A DNA stretch of 64,000 nucleotides, taken from positions 248,001-312,000 of the forward strand of contig NZ_JARP01000001.1 in NCBI RefSeq assembly GCF_000708595.2, in the 5' to 3' direction. Below the pieces are notes generated by a model that searched no databases, was not told the DNA's origin, and was given only the letters and a program-made list of their open reading frames with translations. Shown here in pieces: positions 1-8,778 of this stretch (within the stretch, counting starts at the first letter, position 1; each line of letters begins with the position of its first letter). The translations under genes were made by a program, and so were the position numbers. Source of the DNA: Flavobacterium sp. KJJ (GTDB taxonomy: Bacteria; Bacteroidota; Bacteroidia; Flavobacteriales; Flavobacteriaceae).

Positions 1-1430
1 AAAGCAATCAATTGATCACGAATTTGATCAGAAAGTGCAAAGTTTTTATCAGCTCTTGCTTGATTTCTCATACCAATAAGCATGTTTATAACGCCTTCTA
101 ATTTATCATTATTACTGTCAGAAGCCTTTTCGTCGCTTAAGCCTAAAACATCAAAAACAAAAGCATTTACTGTTGTCGAAAATGTTTTTAAATCTTCAGC
201 AGAAATAGTTTCTTTTCCTTCTTTTAATAAATTGATATATCGAACTGCTTCAAATAATTGTGCAATTAAAATAGGTGTATTAAAGTCGTCATTCATAGCA
301 TCGTAAGACAACTGTTTCCAAGAAGCAATATCTAGAGAGCTAGTCGGACTTGCTGAGATACTAGGTAATGCGTCAACAGCTTCCATCAATCTTTTATAAC
401 CTTTTTCTGCAGCTACAATGGCGTCATCAGAAAAATCTAAAATACTTCTGTAGTGTGCCTGCAGCATAAAAAAACGTGTTACAGAAGCTGAAAAAGCTTT
501 GCTCAGAATATTGTTGTCTCCGCTTAAGATTTCACCTGGCAAAATATTATTTCCAGTTGATTTTGCCATTTTCTTACCGTTTAAAGTAAGCATATTGGCA
601 TGCATCCAGTAATTTACTGGGGATTGACCAGTACAAGCTTCGTTTTGAGCAATTTCACATTCGTGGTGAGGAAATTTTAAATCCATTCCGCCTCCGTGAA
701 TATCAAAATGATTTCCTAAATATTTTGTGCTCATTGCAGTACATTCTAAGTGCCATCCAGGGAAACCATCGCTCCACGGTGAAGGCCATCTCATGATATG
801 TTCTGGTTCTGCCTTTTTCCAAAGTGCAAAATCCTGTGGGTTTCTCTTGTCAGACTGACCATCAAGATCACGGGTATTAGCAAGCATATCTTCGATATTT
901 CTGCCGCTTAAAACTCCGTAATTGTTTGTTTCATTGTATTTAACCACATCAAAATAAACTGAACCGTTGGCAATATAGCCAATTCCGGTATCAATAATCT
1001 TTTTGATAATTTCTATTTGCTCTATAATATGTCCTGTAGCAGTTGGCTCAATACTTGGCGGTAAAAAGTTGAAAGCTTTTAGAATATCATGAAAATCAAC
1101 AGTATATCGCTGTACAACTTCCATTGGTTCTAACTGCTCTAAACGTGCTTTTTTTGCAATTTTGTCTTCACCTTCATCAACATCGTCTACAATATGACCA
1201 ACATCGGTAATATTTCGAACATAGCGAACTTTATAATCAAGATGCAAAAAATACCTGAATATTACATCAAAAGACATAAAAGTTCTAACATTTCCTAAGT
1301 GTACATTGCTATAAACCGTAGGTCCGCAAACATACATTCCAACATTTCCTTCATGAATTGGGCTGAAATTTTCTTTTTCACCCGAAAGTGAATTGTATAT
1401 TTTTAGATGTTGACTTGTATATAAAGGCAT
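1..1430 (-). CDS. cysS: Cysteine--tRNA ligase, 3' end cut by window
   Basis: Class I aminoacyl-tRNA synthetase that charges tRNA-Cys in the cytosol. The ORF is open to the left edge of the window, so about 476 residues are visible and the extreme C-terminus is missing. The N-terminus has the zinc-ligand Cys35 in YVCGPTVY and the HIGH-type motif HLGN at 44-47. A KMAKS motif (KMSKS loop) lies at 287-291. The last visible residues ([15 protein letters not shown]) match the family's C-terminal helical region, so only some 15-20 residues should be outside. The start ATG (1428-1430) is chosen because the family's usual N-terminus begins there. It lies about 65 bp downstream of the minus-strand gene folE and may be read with it. 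Confidence 0.97.
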   Translation of the reverse strand, partial: MPLYTSQHLKIYNSLSGEKENFSPIHEGNVGMYVCGPTVYSNVHLGNVRTFMSFDVIFRYFLHLDYKVRYVRNITDVGHIVDDVDEGEDKIAKKARLEQLEPMEVVQRYTVDFHDILKAFNFLPPSIEPTATGHIIEQIEIIKKIIDTGIGYIANGSVYFDVVKYNETNNYGVLSGRNIEDMLANTRDLDGQSDKRNPQDFALWKKAEPEHIMRWPSPWSDGFPGWHLECTAMSTKYLGNHFDIHGGGMDLKFPHHECEIAQNEACTGQSPVNYWMHANMLTLNGKKMAKSTGNNILPGEILSGDNNILSKAFSASVTRFFMLQAHYRSILDFSDDAIVAAEKGYKRLMEAVDALPSISASPTSSLDIASWKQLSYDAMNDDFNTPILIAQLFEAVRYINLLKEGKETISAEDLKTFSTTVNAFVFDVLGLSDEKASDSNNDKLEGVINMLIGMRNQARADKNFALSDQIRDQLIA

Positions 1431-1495
1431 ATTTATTTTTGCTGTTTAATCGTTTAATTGTTTATATCTGATTTGGTTGGTGGTAACGAGATAAA

Positions 1496-2167
1496 CTAAA
1501 ATTGAGTTTCTAATTTAATGTAATCTAGAAATTCTCTTTTAGTTTGAGGGTCTTTAAATTTTCCGCCAAATTCAGATGTAACTGTACTGCTTTCGATATC
1601 TTTAATTCCTCTTGAATTAACACAAAGGTGTTTTGCATCGATAACACAGGCAACATCCTCTGTTCCTAAAGCTTTCTGAAGTTCTTGAACAATCTGCATT
1701 GTTAAGCGCTCTTGTACTTGAGGTCTTTTTGCATAATATTCTACAATTCGGTTCATTTTAGATAAACCAATAACTCTACCGCTTGAAATATAAGCTACAT
1801 GAGCTCTTCCAATAATTGGCAGTAAATGGTGTTCGCAGGTAGAATAAACGGTAATGTTTTTTTCAACTAACATTTCACCGTATTTGTAATTATTTTCAAA
1901 AGTTGATGCTTTTGGTTGTTTTGAAGGATTTAAACCACCAAAAATTTCCTTTACAAACATTTTTGCTACTCGGTTTGGAGTACCTTTTATGCTGTCATCT
2001 GTTAAATCCATTCCAAGTGTTTGGAGAATGTTTTCGACATCTTTTTTTATTTTTTCTATTTTTTCATCATCGCTTAAGTCAAAAGCGTCCTGTCTTACAG
2101 GGTTTTTCGCGTTGCTGCTGAAATGACTGTCACCAATTTCGTCTAAAAAATCTTCGTTATTTATCAT
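1496..2167 (-). CDS. folE: GTP cyclohydrolase I
   Basis: Converts GTP to 7,8-dihydroneopterin triphosphate, the first step of tetrahydrofolate synthesis, as a cytosolic homodecamer. At 223 residues it has the usual length of the bacterial enzyme. The zinc site is intact: Cys111 in CEHH (111-114) and Cys182 in AKHLC. The C-terminal SRGI and SEFGGKF segments are also typical. The first 25 residues are acidic, polar and not conserved in the family. It lies 65 bp upstream of cysS on the same strand, while about 200 bp including a terminator separate it from the aminotransferase upstream. Confidence 0.97.
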   Translation of the reverse strand: MINNEDFLDEIGDSHFSSNAKNPVRQDAFDLSDDEKIEKIKKDVENILQTLGMDLTDDSIKGTPNRVAKMFVKEIFGGLNPSKQPKASTFENNYKYGEMLVEKNITVYSTCEHHLLPIIGRAHVAYISSGRVIGLSKMNRIVEYYAKRPQVQERLTMQIVQELQKALGTEDVACVIDAKHLCVNSRGIKDIESSTVTSEFGGKFKDPQTKREFLDYIKLETQF

Positions 2168-2315
2168 TAAAAACTACTATTATAATGGGTATATCTTTTT
2201 AAGGCGGTAAAGATAATTAATAAAAAGGAAACCTTTTCTATGGTTTTTACTATTTAATTGCTCCTTTTTGGATATAATTGAAAATAAAATAAAAACGAAG
2301 TTTTTTAAACATGAA

Positions 2316-2348
2316 AAAGGCAATAACGTAATACATTATTGCCTTTTA
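2316..2348 (-). terminator. Terminator of the aminotransferase gene
   Basis: A perfect 12-bp stem (AAAAGGCAATAA / TTATTGCCTTTT) with a 9-nt loop lies 20 bp beyond the aminotransferase stop. On the minus strand the stem ends in a T run, the intrinsic terminator arrangement. Confidence 0.8.
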
Positions 2349-2368
2349 AGATTTTATTTTGTTAGCTT

Positions 2369-3565
2369 TTATCTTTTTTTATAAGCTAAAAGCGCTTCTT
2401 TTAAAATATTAACTGCTGTTGTTAAATCTTTCTTATTCAGTACATAAGCTATTCTTACTTGATTGAGTCCCATTCCTGGAGTTGAATAAAAACCAGCTGC
2501 AGGAGCGACCATGACAGTTTCTCCATTCAAATCGTAGCTTTCTAAAAGCCATTGCGCAAAATCATCAGAATTTTCGATTGGCAATTGAGCAATGCAATAA
2601 AAGGCTCCTTTTGGTTTGGTAACTATTACGCCTTCGATTTTATTTAATTCTGTAATTAAAGTATCACGTCTGCTTTTGTATTCTGCAATTACTTCGTCAA
2701 AATAACTCTGAGGTGTATCTATAGCCGCTTCACATGCAATTTGCTCAATTGTTGGTGGACTCAAGCGAGCCTGTGCAAATTTCATTACAGTTGAGAGCAC
2801 ATCTTTATTTTTTGTAACTAAACAGCCTATTCTTGCGCCACACATACTATAGCGTTTTGAAACAGAGTCTACCATAATTACATTTTGCTGTACATCTTCT
2901 AAATTCATTACTGAATAGTGCACATCATCTCCATCATATAAAAATTCACGATATACTTCATCTGCAATTAGATACAAATCGTGTTTTTTGATCAAGCTTG
3001 CCAATTGCTTAATTTCAGCTTCTGAATATAGATAACCGGTAGGATTACCTGGATTGCAAATTAAAATTGCTTTAGTTTTTGGTGTAATTAATTTCTCAAC
3101 ATCTTCAATACTTGGCAAGGCAAATCCGCTTTCAATTGTAGAAATAACAGGAATTACTGTTGCGCTCGTTGATGATGCAAACGCATGATAATTAGCATAA
3201 AAAGGTTCTGGGATAATGATTTCATCTCCAGGATCTGTAATAGTGGCCAGTGCAAACAACAAGGCTTCAGAGCCACCAGTAGTAATAATGATGTCTTCTG
3301 CGTTTACGTTTACATTTTGGCGCTGGTAAAATTTCGCTAATTTTTTTCTATAACTTTCATATCCGGCAGATGGACTGTATTCTATAAGAGTCAAATCAAT
3401 ATTTTTTACCGCCTCGATGGCCACTTCGGGTGTCTTGATATCCGGTTGACCAATGTTTAGATGATACACTTTGTGTCCTTTTTGCTTTGCGATATCTGCA
3501 TAAGGTGCAAGCTTGCGTATCGGAGATTCGGGCATGTTTCTGCCTTTGTTTGAAATTGTTGGCAT
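2369..3565 (-). CDS. Pyridoxal-phosphate-dependent class I/II aminotransferase (AspC-like)
   Basis: A fold-type I PLP aminotransferase of 398 residues, similar to bacterial aspartate/aromatic aminotransferases. Visible motifs are the GGSEALLFA cofactor-phosphate segment, the NPGNPTG motif, DEVYREF, the Schiff-base lysine Lys237 in SVSKRYSMCGARIG, and a C-terminal RIAYV segment with the substrate-carboxylate arginine. Which amino acid it uses cannot be read from sequence; aspartate is the usual assignment. It stands alone, with its own terminator downstream. The promoter region has a TGCAAATTTGCA palindrome just upstream of the start. Confidence 0.92.
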   Translation of the reverse strand: MPTISNKGRNMPESPIRKLAPYADIAKQKGHKVYHLNIGQPDIKTPEVAIEAVKNIDLTLIEYSPSAGYESYRKKLAKFYQRQNVNVNAEDIIITTGGSEALLFALATITDPGDEIIIPEPFYANYHAFASSTSATVIPVISTIESGFALPSIEDVEKLITPKTKAILICNPGNPTGYLYSEAEIKQLASLIKKHDLYLIADEVYREFLYDGDDVHYSVMNLEDVQQNVIMVDSVSKRYSMCGARIGCLVTKNKDVLSTVMKFAQARLSPPTIEQIACEAAIDTPQSYFDEVIAEYKSRRDTLITELNKIEGVIVTKPKGAFYCIAQLPIENSDDFAQWLLESYDLNGETVMVAPAAGFYSTPGMGLNQVRIAYVLNKKDLTTAVNILKEALLAYKKR

Positions 3566-3687
3566 GAGATTAAATTATTGAAGTGCAAATTTGCATTTTT
3601 TTTTCGAATTTAATCTAAACATTAGCGGTACTTGTAAAAATGTAACAATTAACATTATTTTTAGTAATTTTATAATAAAAACCATAA

Positions 3688-5013
3688 ATGAAAAAATATT
3701 TAGTATTGTTTTTTGGGCTTTTCTTGTCTTTTAACAGTTATGCTCAAGAGGATTTTAACCTTGCAGGTTATAGTACTAAGACTACAATTCCTTTTAAATT
3801 GATAAATAATCTTGTTTTTATTCCGATAAAAGTGAATGGAGTCGAATTGAATTTCTTACTTGATTCTGGTGTAGAGGAAACTATTTTGTTTAGTATGGAA
3901 GAAAAACAAGAGGTTAGCTTTAATAATGTTGAAAAAATAAGATTAAGAGGTTTAGGAAGTGAAGAGGAAATAGAAGGGTTGAAATCGACTAACAATATTT
4001 TAGAAACGCATGGTTTAATTTCTAAAAATCATTTGGTCTATATTATTTTAGATCAAAATTTTAATTTATCATCACACATCGGAATTCCGGTAAACGGCAT
4101 AATTGGATATAAATTTTTTAAAAACAATTTAGTAGAAATTAATTATCTAAAGAAAAAGGTATACGTATATCAAAACGATAGAAAAATTAAGGAAAAATTG
4201 CAAAAAAAATTCAAATCGGTTCCAATTTCTATTGAAAAATCTAAGCCTTACATCACTACTACAGCAATTGTGGATAGCGTTAGTGTATCTGCTAAATTAC
4301 TTATTGATATTGGGAATAGTGATGCGTTTTGGATTTTCGAAAATAATAAAATCAAATTGCCTAAAAAGAATTTTCCTGACTTTTTAGGAAAAGGTTTTAG
4401 TGGCGATATTGAAGGTCACCGGGCTAAGATTGCCAAAATTTCAATAGATGAATTCGATTTTAAAAATCCGATTGTTTCTTTTCCAGATTCGACTTCTATC
4501 CGAAATGTTGCAATGGTTCCTGGTCGAATAGGTTCGATAGGAGGAGAAGTTTTAAAACGCTTCACTTTAGTTTTGGATTATACAGACGAAAAACTCTATC
4601 TCAAAAAAAATAATAAATTTTCAGAACCATTTACTTATAATAAAAGTGGGATTACCATTCAGCATAATGGTTTGCAGTGGGTACAGGAAACGGTTCATTT
4701 AGAGACAGTACAAGTGGTTAATTCTATGTCAGATGTGGGTTATGATGCTAAAAATGATGATAATTTTAAATACAAATTTTCATTAAAACCAGTATACGAA
4801 ATTGTAAATATTCGTAAAAATTCTACTGCTGAAAAATGTGGTTTGCAAAAAGGAGATATTATAGTAAGCATAAACAATACTTTGCCTTATAAATATTCTC
4901 TTCAACAGTTGAATAATCTCTTAAAATCAGAAGATGATGTCTGGATAACAATGGAAGTAGAAAGAAATAGTCTAGTCTTAAAATTTAGATTTAAATTAGA
5001 AGATGAATTGTAA
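3688..5013 (+). CDS. Secreted retropepsin-like aspartyl protease with PDZ domain
   Basis: A 441-residue exported protein with a signal peptide ending near residue 20 (SYAQ). Two retropepsin-like half-domains can be seen. The first carries LNFLLDSGVEETI with Asp59, and the second carries LLIDIGNSDAFW with Asp207. The canonical DTG/DTG triads are therefore DSG and DIG. A PDZ-like domain follows at about 360-425 (AEKCGLQKGDIIVSINN). This order (two aspartyl-protease lobes then PDZ) is common in Bacteroidota proteins of unknown substrate. The catalytic aspartates are present, but activity is not proven because the second triad is altered. The gene is monocistronic, divergent from the aminotransferase. 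Confidence 0.8.
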   Translation: MKKYLVLFFGLFLSFNSYAQEDFNLAGYSTKTTIPFKLINNLVFIPIKVNGVELNFLLDSGVEETILFSMEEKQEVSFNNVEKIRLRGLGSEEEIEGLKSTNNILETHGLISKNHLVYIILDQNFNLSSHIGIPVNGIIGYKFFKNNLVEINYLKKKVYVYQNDRKIKEKLQKKFKSVPISIEKSKPYITTTAIVDSVSVSAKLLIDIGNSDAFWIFENNKIKLPKKNFPDFLGKGFSGDIEGHRAKIAKISIDEFDFKNPIVSFPDSTSIRNVAMVPGRIGSIGGEVLKRFTLVLDYTDEKLYLKKNNKFSEPFTYNKSGITIQHNGLQWVQETVHLETVQVVNSMSDVGYDAKNDDNFKYKFSLKPVYEIVNIRKNSTAEKCGLQKGDIIVSINNTLPYKYSLQQLNNLLKSEDDVWITMEVERNSLVLKFRFKLEDEL

Positions 5014-5169
5014 AGATGTTATTAATATAGAACTGGTTTTGATTTTTAAATTAATATTATTAGCTAATTTTTGATATTAAATAAATTTTGTGAAAATTTA
5101 ACTGTTAAAATCGTTTTTTTGTTTATCTAGCGGTATTAATTTATTAAGTTTATAGCAAAATATAACTTT

Positions 5170-7809
5170 ATGGCCAAAAAATACATTAATTTCTTACAAA
5201 TAACCTTAATTTTTGTTTTTTTATCCTTAATGCCCCATACTATGTCTGCACAATGTGCAGGTGAAGACGGACAATTTACTGTTTGTAATATTACAGATCC
5301 CAGCAGTAAGACAATTGATCTATTTAGTAAATTAACAGGATCGCCACTTACTGGAGGAATTTGGAAAGATGATAATAGCTCGGGGGGACTAAATAGTACT
5401 ACAGGAATTTTAAATGTACAGCAAATCCGCAGAAGTGGTATATATCATTATACCTATACAGTTGACGGAATTGGTCTTTGTCCGGATAATGCTGCAACAG
5501 TAACAATTACAGTAGGTGGTTATGCAGGAGTTCCTTCTAATGCAGTTGTCTGTACTTCTGTCGTGATGTATAATCTTTTTCAAGCTTTTAATGGTCTTTA
5601 TTTAGGAGCTCAGTCTAATGGTAAGTGGTTTAATGATACTACAAATGAATATTTACCAGATTCTGATGGATCATATATTGATGTTTCTAATTATAAAAAA
5701 GGAGATTATCCGTTTACTTACACAATGGCTGCAGTAGGTACTTGTCCTGCAGTTTCTTCAAATGTTATAATTTCTGTTTACGAAGCGCCTAAAGCAGGAA
5801 CTGCAACAAAATTGCTATTGTGTGCTACAGATGGACTGTCAGCTTATACGAATGTTGATTTGAATACCTTACTATCTGGACAGGATCCTAATGGTACTTG
5901 GACAGATCAAAGTGGTACTGGAGAACTCACTTTTAGTGGAGACCACTTTGTTGATGCTCAAAAAATTTACAATAAATTTGGTACAGGTATCTTTAAATTT
6001 AATTATAAAGTTTTATCTACAGAAAATTCTATTTGTGTTGATGATGACGAGACTGTTGAAATTGTTATTGAAAAAAAACTAGATTTTACAGGGTCTACAA
6101 TTAAAGTAAATTCTGATATATGCGAAACAGATATTGCAACAGCAACTTATTATGTAACAATTGATAGAAATACTGCAGCAATACCAGATGGGAATTATTA
6201 TGTTCAATTGAATGTCTCAGGGTTTAATGGTGGTGGAGAGCTTTTTCAAGCTACTTTTCTTAATGGAAAACTTACTTTTCCAATTAGTTCAAAATATTTC
6301 CAACAGGTTGGAAATTATGTTGTAAATATTCTTAATATTTATTCGGTTGACGGGTATAGGGCATGTCAAAATATTTTAAACTTAACAGATACATTATCTG
6401 TTTTTCCAATACCTGATTTAATAGGCGCAAAAATAGCACCTATTATAGCTTGTCAAAATACCAATTCAACTGTAAATATATCTGATGCAATTAAGGTTGC
6501 TGATGGTACATATGATATTCGTTATACTATTTCAGGTGCAAATAATGCATCATCACAAATAGCGACAGTTACTTTTAGTGGAGGCAGTGCAAGCTTTCCT
6601 TTGCAGGCAATTTTAAATTCACAAAACGGAAATTCTGTCATCACTATTACAAGTATAAAACAAGAAACTACAACTTGTTCAAATACAGCTAATCTTAGAG
6701 GAGATATTATTGTAAATTCACTTCCAAATGCTTCGAATGTAAAAATACAGATTCCTGATGCTATTTGCTTCGGATCTCCAGTGAACGCTGCAGTTTCAGG
6801 ATTGGGAACTTTAACGAATGTAAAATTATCATATGTCCTTTCTGGCAGTAATACAGCTACGGTGCAGACAATTGACTTAAGTCCTGTAAACGGAAATGCT
6901 ACCTTTACAATTCCAGCAAATTTGCTTCTAAATACTGGCTTGACAACTGCTACAGTTACAAATTTAATCAACAATGTTACAGGCTGTTCTGCTAATGTTA
7001 CCGGAGCGTCTGATCCTTTTTCATTGAATCCTATTCCAGTTGCACCAGTTGCGGTCAATCAATCTTTTTGTAAATATGATCTCCCTACCGTTGCCAATTT
7101 AGTACCAAATGGTGCGCAGTTTAGCTGGTACATTTCTGCCACGGCAACAACGCCTCTTGCAAGTACTTATCTATTAAAATCAGAAGATTATTATGTGAAA
7201 GAAACTGCTTTGGGATGTACATCTGAGGCAACAAAAATTTCAGTTACTTTAAATGATATTCCGGCTCCTGAATTAAATCAGGATGGGGAAAAATTCTGCG
7301 GATTAGACTCACCAACTATTGCCGATTTATCGAATAATACAAACGCATCATCTTCAATAGTTTGGTACGATTCCAATGGAATTTTACAGGCGTCAACAAA
7401 TCCTCTAATTGATAAAAAGGAATATATTGGATACGATTTTTCAACAGCAACACCAAGCTGTCGTTCTTTTGATAGCCTGAAAGTTATAGTTTCACTAACT
7501 AATTGTCCTGAAGTGCCTAGTACTTTCTTTATTCCTGATGGATTTTCACCAAACGGAGATGGCGTAAACGATGTTTTTGTTATTCCGGATATTGACTTTC
7601 TGTATCCTGATTATATTATTGAAATTTTCAATAGATATGGAAACGGGATGTACAGAGGCGGAAAAGATAAACCAGGCTGGGACGGATTAAATTATGAAAC
7701 GCAAGGCCTGAATCATGGAATTGCGCCAAACGGAGTTTATTTTTATGTTCTCCATTTTAATAAAGATAACAAGCCTCCTAAACAAGGCCGCCTTTATTTA
7801 AATAGATAA
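5170..7809 (+). CDS. T9SS type B sorting-domain (gliding motility-associated) surface protein
   Basis: An 879-residue secreted protein. It has an N-terminal signal peptide (to about residue 27, ending MSAQ), then several degenerate Ig-like/adhesin-type repeats of about 90-100 residues with paired cysteines. A C-terminal type B sorting domain covers about 790-879 and is recognised by FFIPDGFSPNGDGVNDVFVI, EIFNRYG, the GWDG segment and the final NGVYFYVL strand. Family knowledge: such CTDs direct export through the type IX secretion system and retention at the cell surface, as for SprB. Next to it lie a PorP/SprF-type and an OmpA-type gene, the usual partners of a type B substrate. The adhesive role is inferred. 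Confidence 0.9.
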   Translation: MAKKYINFLQITLIFVFLSLMPHTMSAQCAGEDGQFTVCNITDPSSKTIDLFSKLTGSPLTGGIWKDDNSSGGLNSTTGILNVQQIRRSGIYHYTYTVDGIGLCPDNAATVTITVGGYAGVPSNAVVCTSVVMYNLFQAFNGLYLGAQSNGKWFNDTTNEYLPDSDGSYIDVSNYKKGDYPFTYTMAAVGTCPAVSSNVIISVYEAPKAGTATKLLLCATDGLSAYTNVDLNTLLSGQDPNGTWTDQSGTGELTFSGDHFVDAQKIYNKFGTGIFKFNYKVLSTENSICVDDDETVEIVIEKKLDFTGSTIKVNSDICETDIATATYYVTIDRNTAAIPDGNYYVQLNVSGFNGGGELFQATFLNGKLTFPISSKYFQQVGNYVVNILNIYSVDGYRACQNILNLTDTLSVFPIPDLIGAKIAPIIACQNTNSTVNISDAIKVADGTYDIRYTISGANNASSQIATVTFSGGSASFPLQAILNSQNGNSVITITSIKQETTTCSNTANLRGDIIVNSLPNASNVKIQIPDAICFGSPVNAAVSGLGTLTNVKLSYVLSGSNTATVQTIDLSPVNGNATFTIPANLLLNTGLTTATVTNLINNVTGCSANVTGASDPFSLNPIPVAPVAVNQSFCKYDLPTVANLVPNGAQFSWYISATATTPLASTYLLKSEDYYVKETALGCTSEATKISVTLNDIPAPELNQDGEKFCGLDSPTIADLSNNTNASSSIVWYDSNGILQASTNPLIDKKEYIGYDFSTATPSCRSFDSLKVIVSLTNCPEVPSTFFIPDGFSPNGDGVNDVFVIPDIDFLYPDYIIEIFNRYGNGMYRGGKDKPGWDGLNYETQGLNHGIAPNGVYFYVLHFNKDNKPPKQGRLYLNR

Positions 7810-7841
7810 TTCCGTTTTACATTATTTAATACAATTTTCAA

Positions 7842-8777
7842 ATGAAAAAAATAATATTCTTTATAAGTTTTCTTTTTTACATAACGACAGCCTCCGCCCA
7901 GCAAGATCCTGAATATACACACTACATGTATAATATGAGTGTTGTAAATCCGGCGTATGCGACTGGAACTCCGGCTATGATGAATTTTGGAGGCTTGTAC
8001 AGAACACAATGGGTTGGAGCAGTTGGAGCACCAAAGACTTTCACTTTTTTCGGACATACTGCCTTAAGCGAAAAAATAGAAGTGGGGTTGTCATTAGTAT
8101 CTGATGATATTGGTGACGGAGCCAAAAAAGAAAATAATTTCTATGCAGATTTTGCTTATGTACTGAATTTAGGCGGAAAAAATAAACTTTCCCTCGGGCT
8201 TAAAGCTGGTTTCTCAGCTTTGCAGACTAATTTTAACGGATTTGTGCTCCAAAGCGGAAACGCAGCAACCGATGCAGCTTTTGCAGAAGATATCAACGTA
8301 ACTAAACCAAATATTGGAATAGGCGCGTACTATTTTAGAGATAATTTCTACGTAGGATTATCAGCTCCCAATTTGTTAAAATCAAAACAAATTGAAGAAA
8401 AATCAGGAATAAACGCTTACGGATCTGAAGAAATTCATACTTATTTAACCGCCGGATATGTTTTTCAGCTTAATGATATGTGGAAATTCAAACCTGCTTC
8501 TATGGCAAAATTTGTCAAAGGTGCTCCGGTTTCTGTAGATATTACGGCTAATGTTTTATACAATGAAAAATTTGAGTTAGGTGCAGCGTATCGAATTAAT
8601 GATGGTATAAGTGCTTTAGCAAATATCAATGTTACGCCTTCTTTGAGAGTTGGTTATGCATACGATTATACACTTTCAAACTTAGGTCAGTTTAATTCTG
8701 GAACGCATGAAATTATGCTTCTTTTTGATTTAGATTTATTAGGAAAAGGATATGATAAATCACCTAGATTCTTTTAA
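7842..8777 (+). CDS. PorP/SprF family T9SS-associated outer-membrane protein
   Basis: A 311-residue outer-membrane beta-barrel of the PorP/SprF family. The N-terminal signal peptide ends at TASAQ, followed by the family hallmark QDPEYTHYMYNMSVVNPAYAG-like segment. Alternating hydrophobic strands run to the C-terminus, which ends in an aromatic residue (PRFF). In Flavobacterium, SprF-like proteins are needed to export or attach the type B substrate encoded beside them, so this one probably serves the 879-residue protein 32 bp upstream. The next gene's start almost touches its stop, so the three genes are almost certainly one transcript. Confidence 0.93.
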   Translation: MKKIIFFISFLFYITTASAQQDPEYTHYMYNMSVVNPAYATGTPAMMNFGGLYRTQWVGAVGAPKTFTFFGHTALSEKIEVGLSLVSDDIGDGAKKENNFYADFAYVLNLGGKNKLSLGLKAGFSALQTNFNGFVLQSGNAATDAAFAEDINVTKPNIGIGAYYFRDNFYVGLSAPNLLKSKQIEEKSGINAYGSEEIHTYLTAGYVFQLNDMWKFKPASMAKFVKGAPVSVDITANVLYNEKFELGAAYRINDGISALANINVTPSLRVGYAYDYTLSNLGQFNSGTHEIMLLFDLDLLGKGYDKSPRFF

Positions 8778-8778
8778 A

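Noticed and set aside
6522-7058. Long minus-strand open frame inside the T9SS substrate gene
   Set aside because: It is antisense to a clearly coding gene with signal peptide and sorting domain, and its protein has no recognisable start, signal or family pattern; it is a composition shadow.
8752-8778. Upstream ATG for the OmpA-family gene
   Set aside because: It lies inside the PorP-like gene and would put nine extra residues before an otherwise clean signal peptide.
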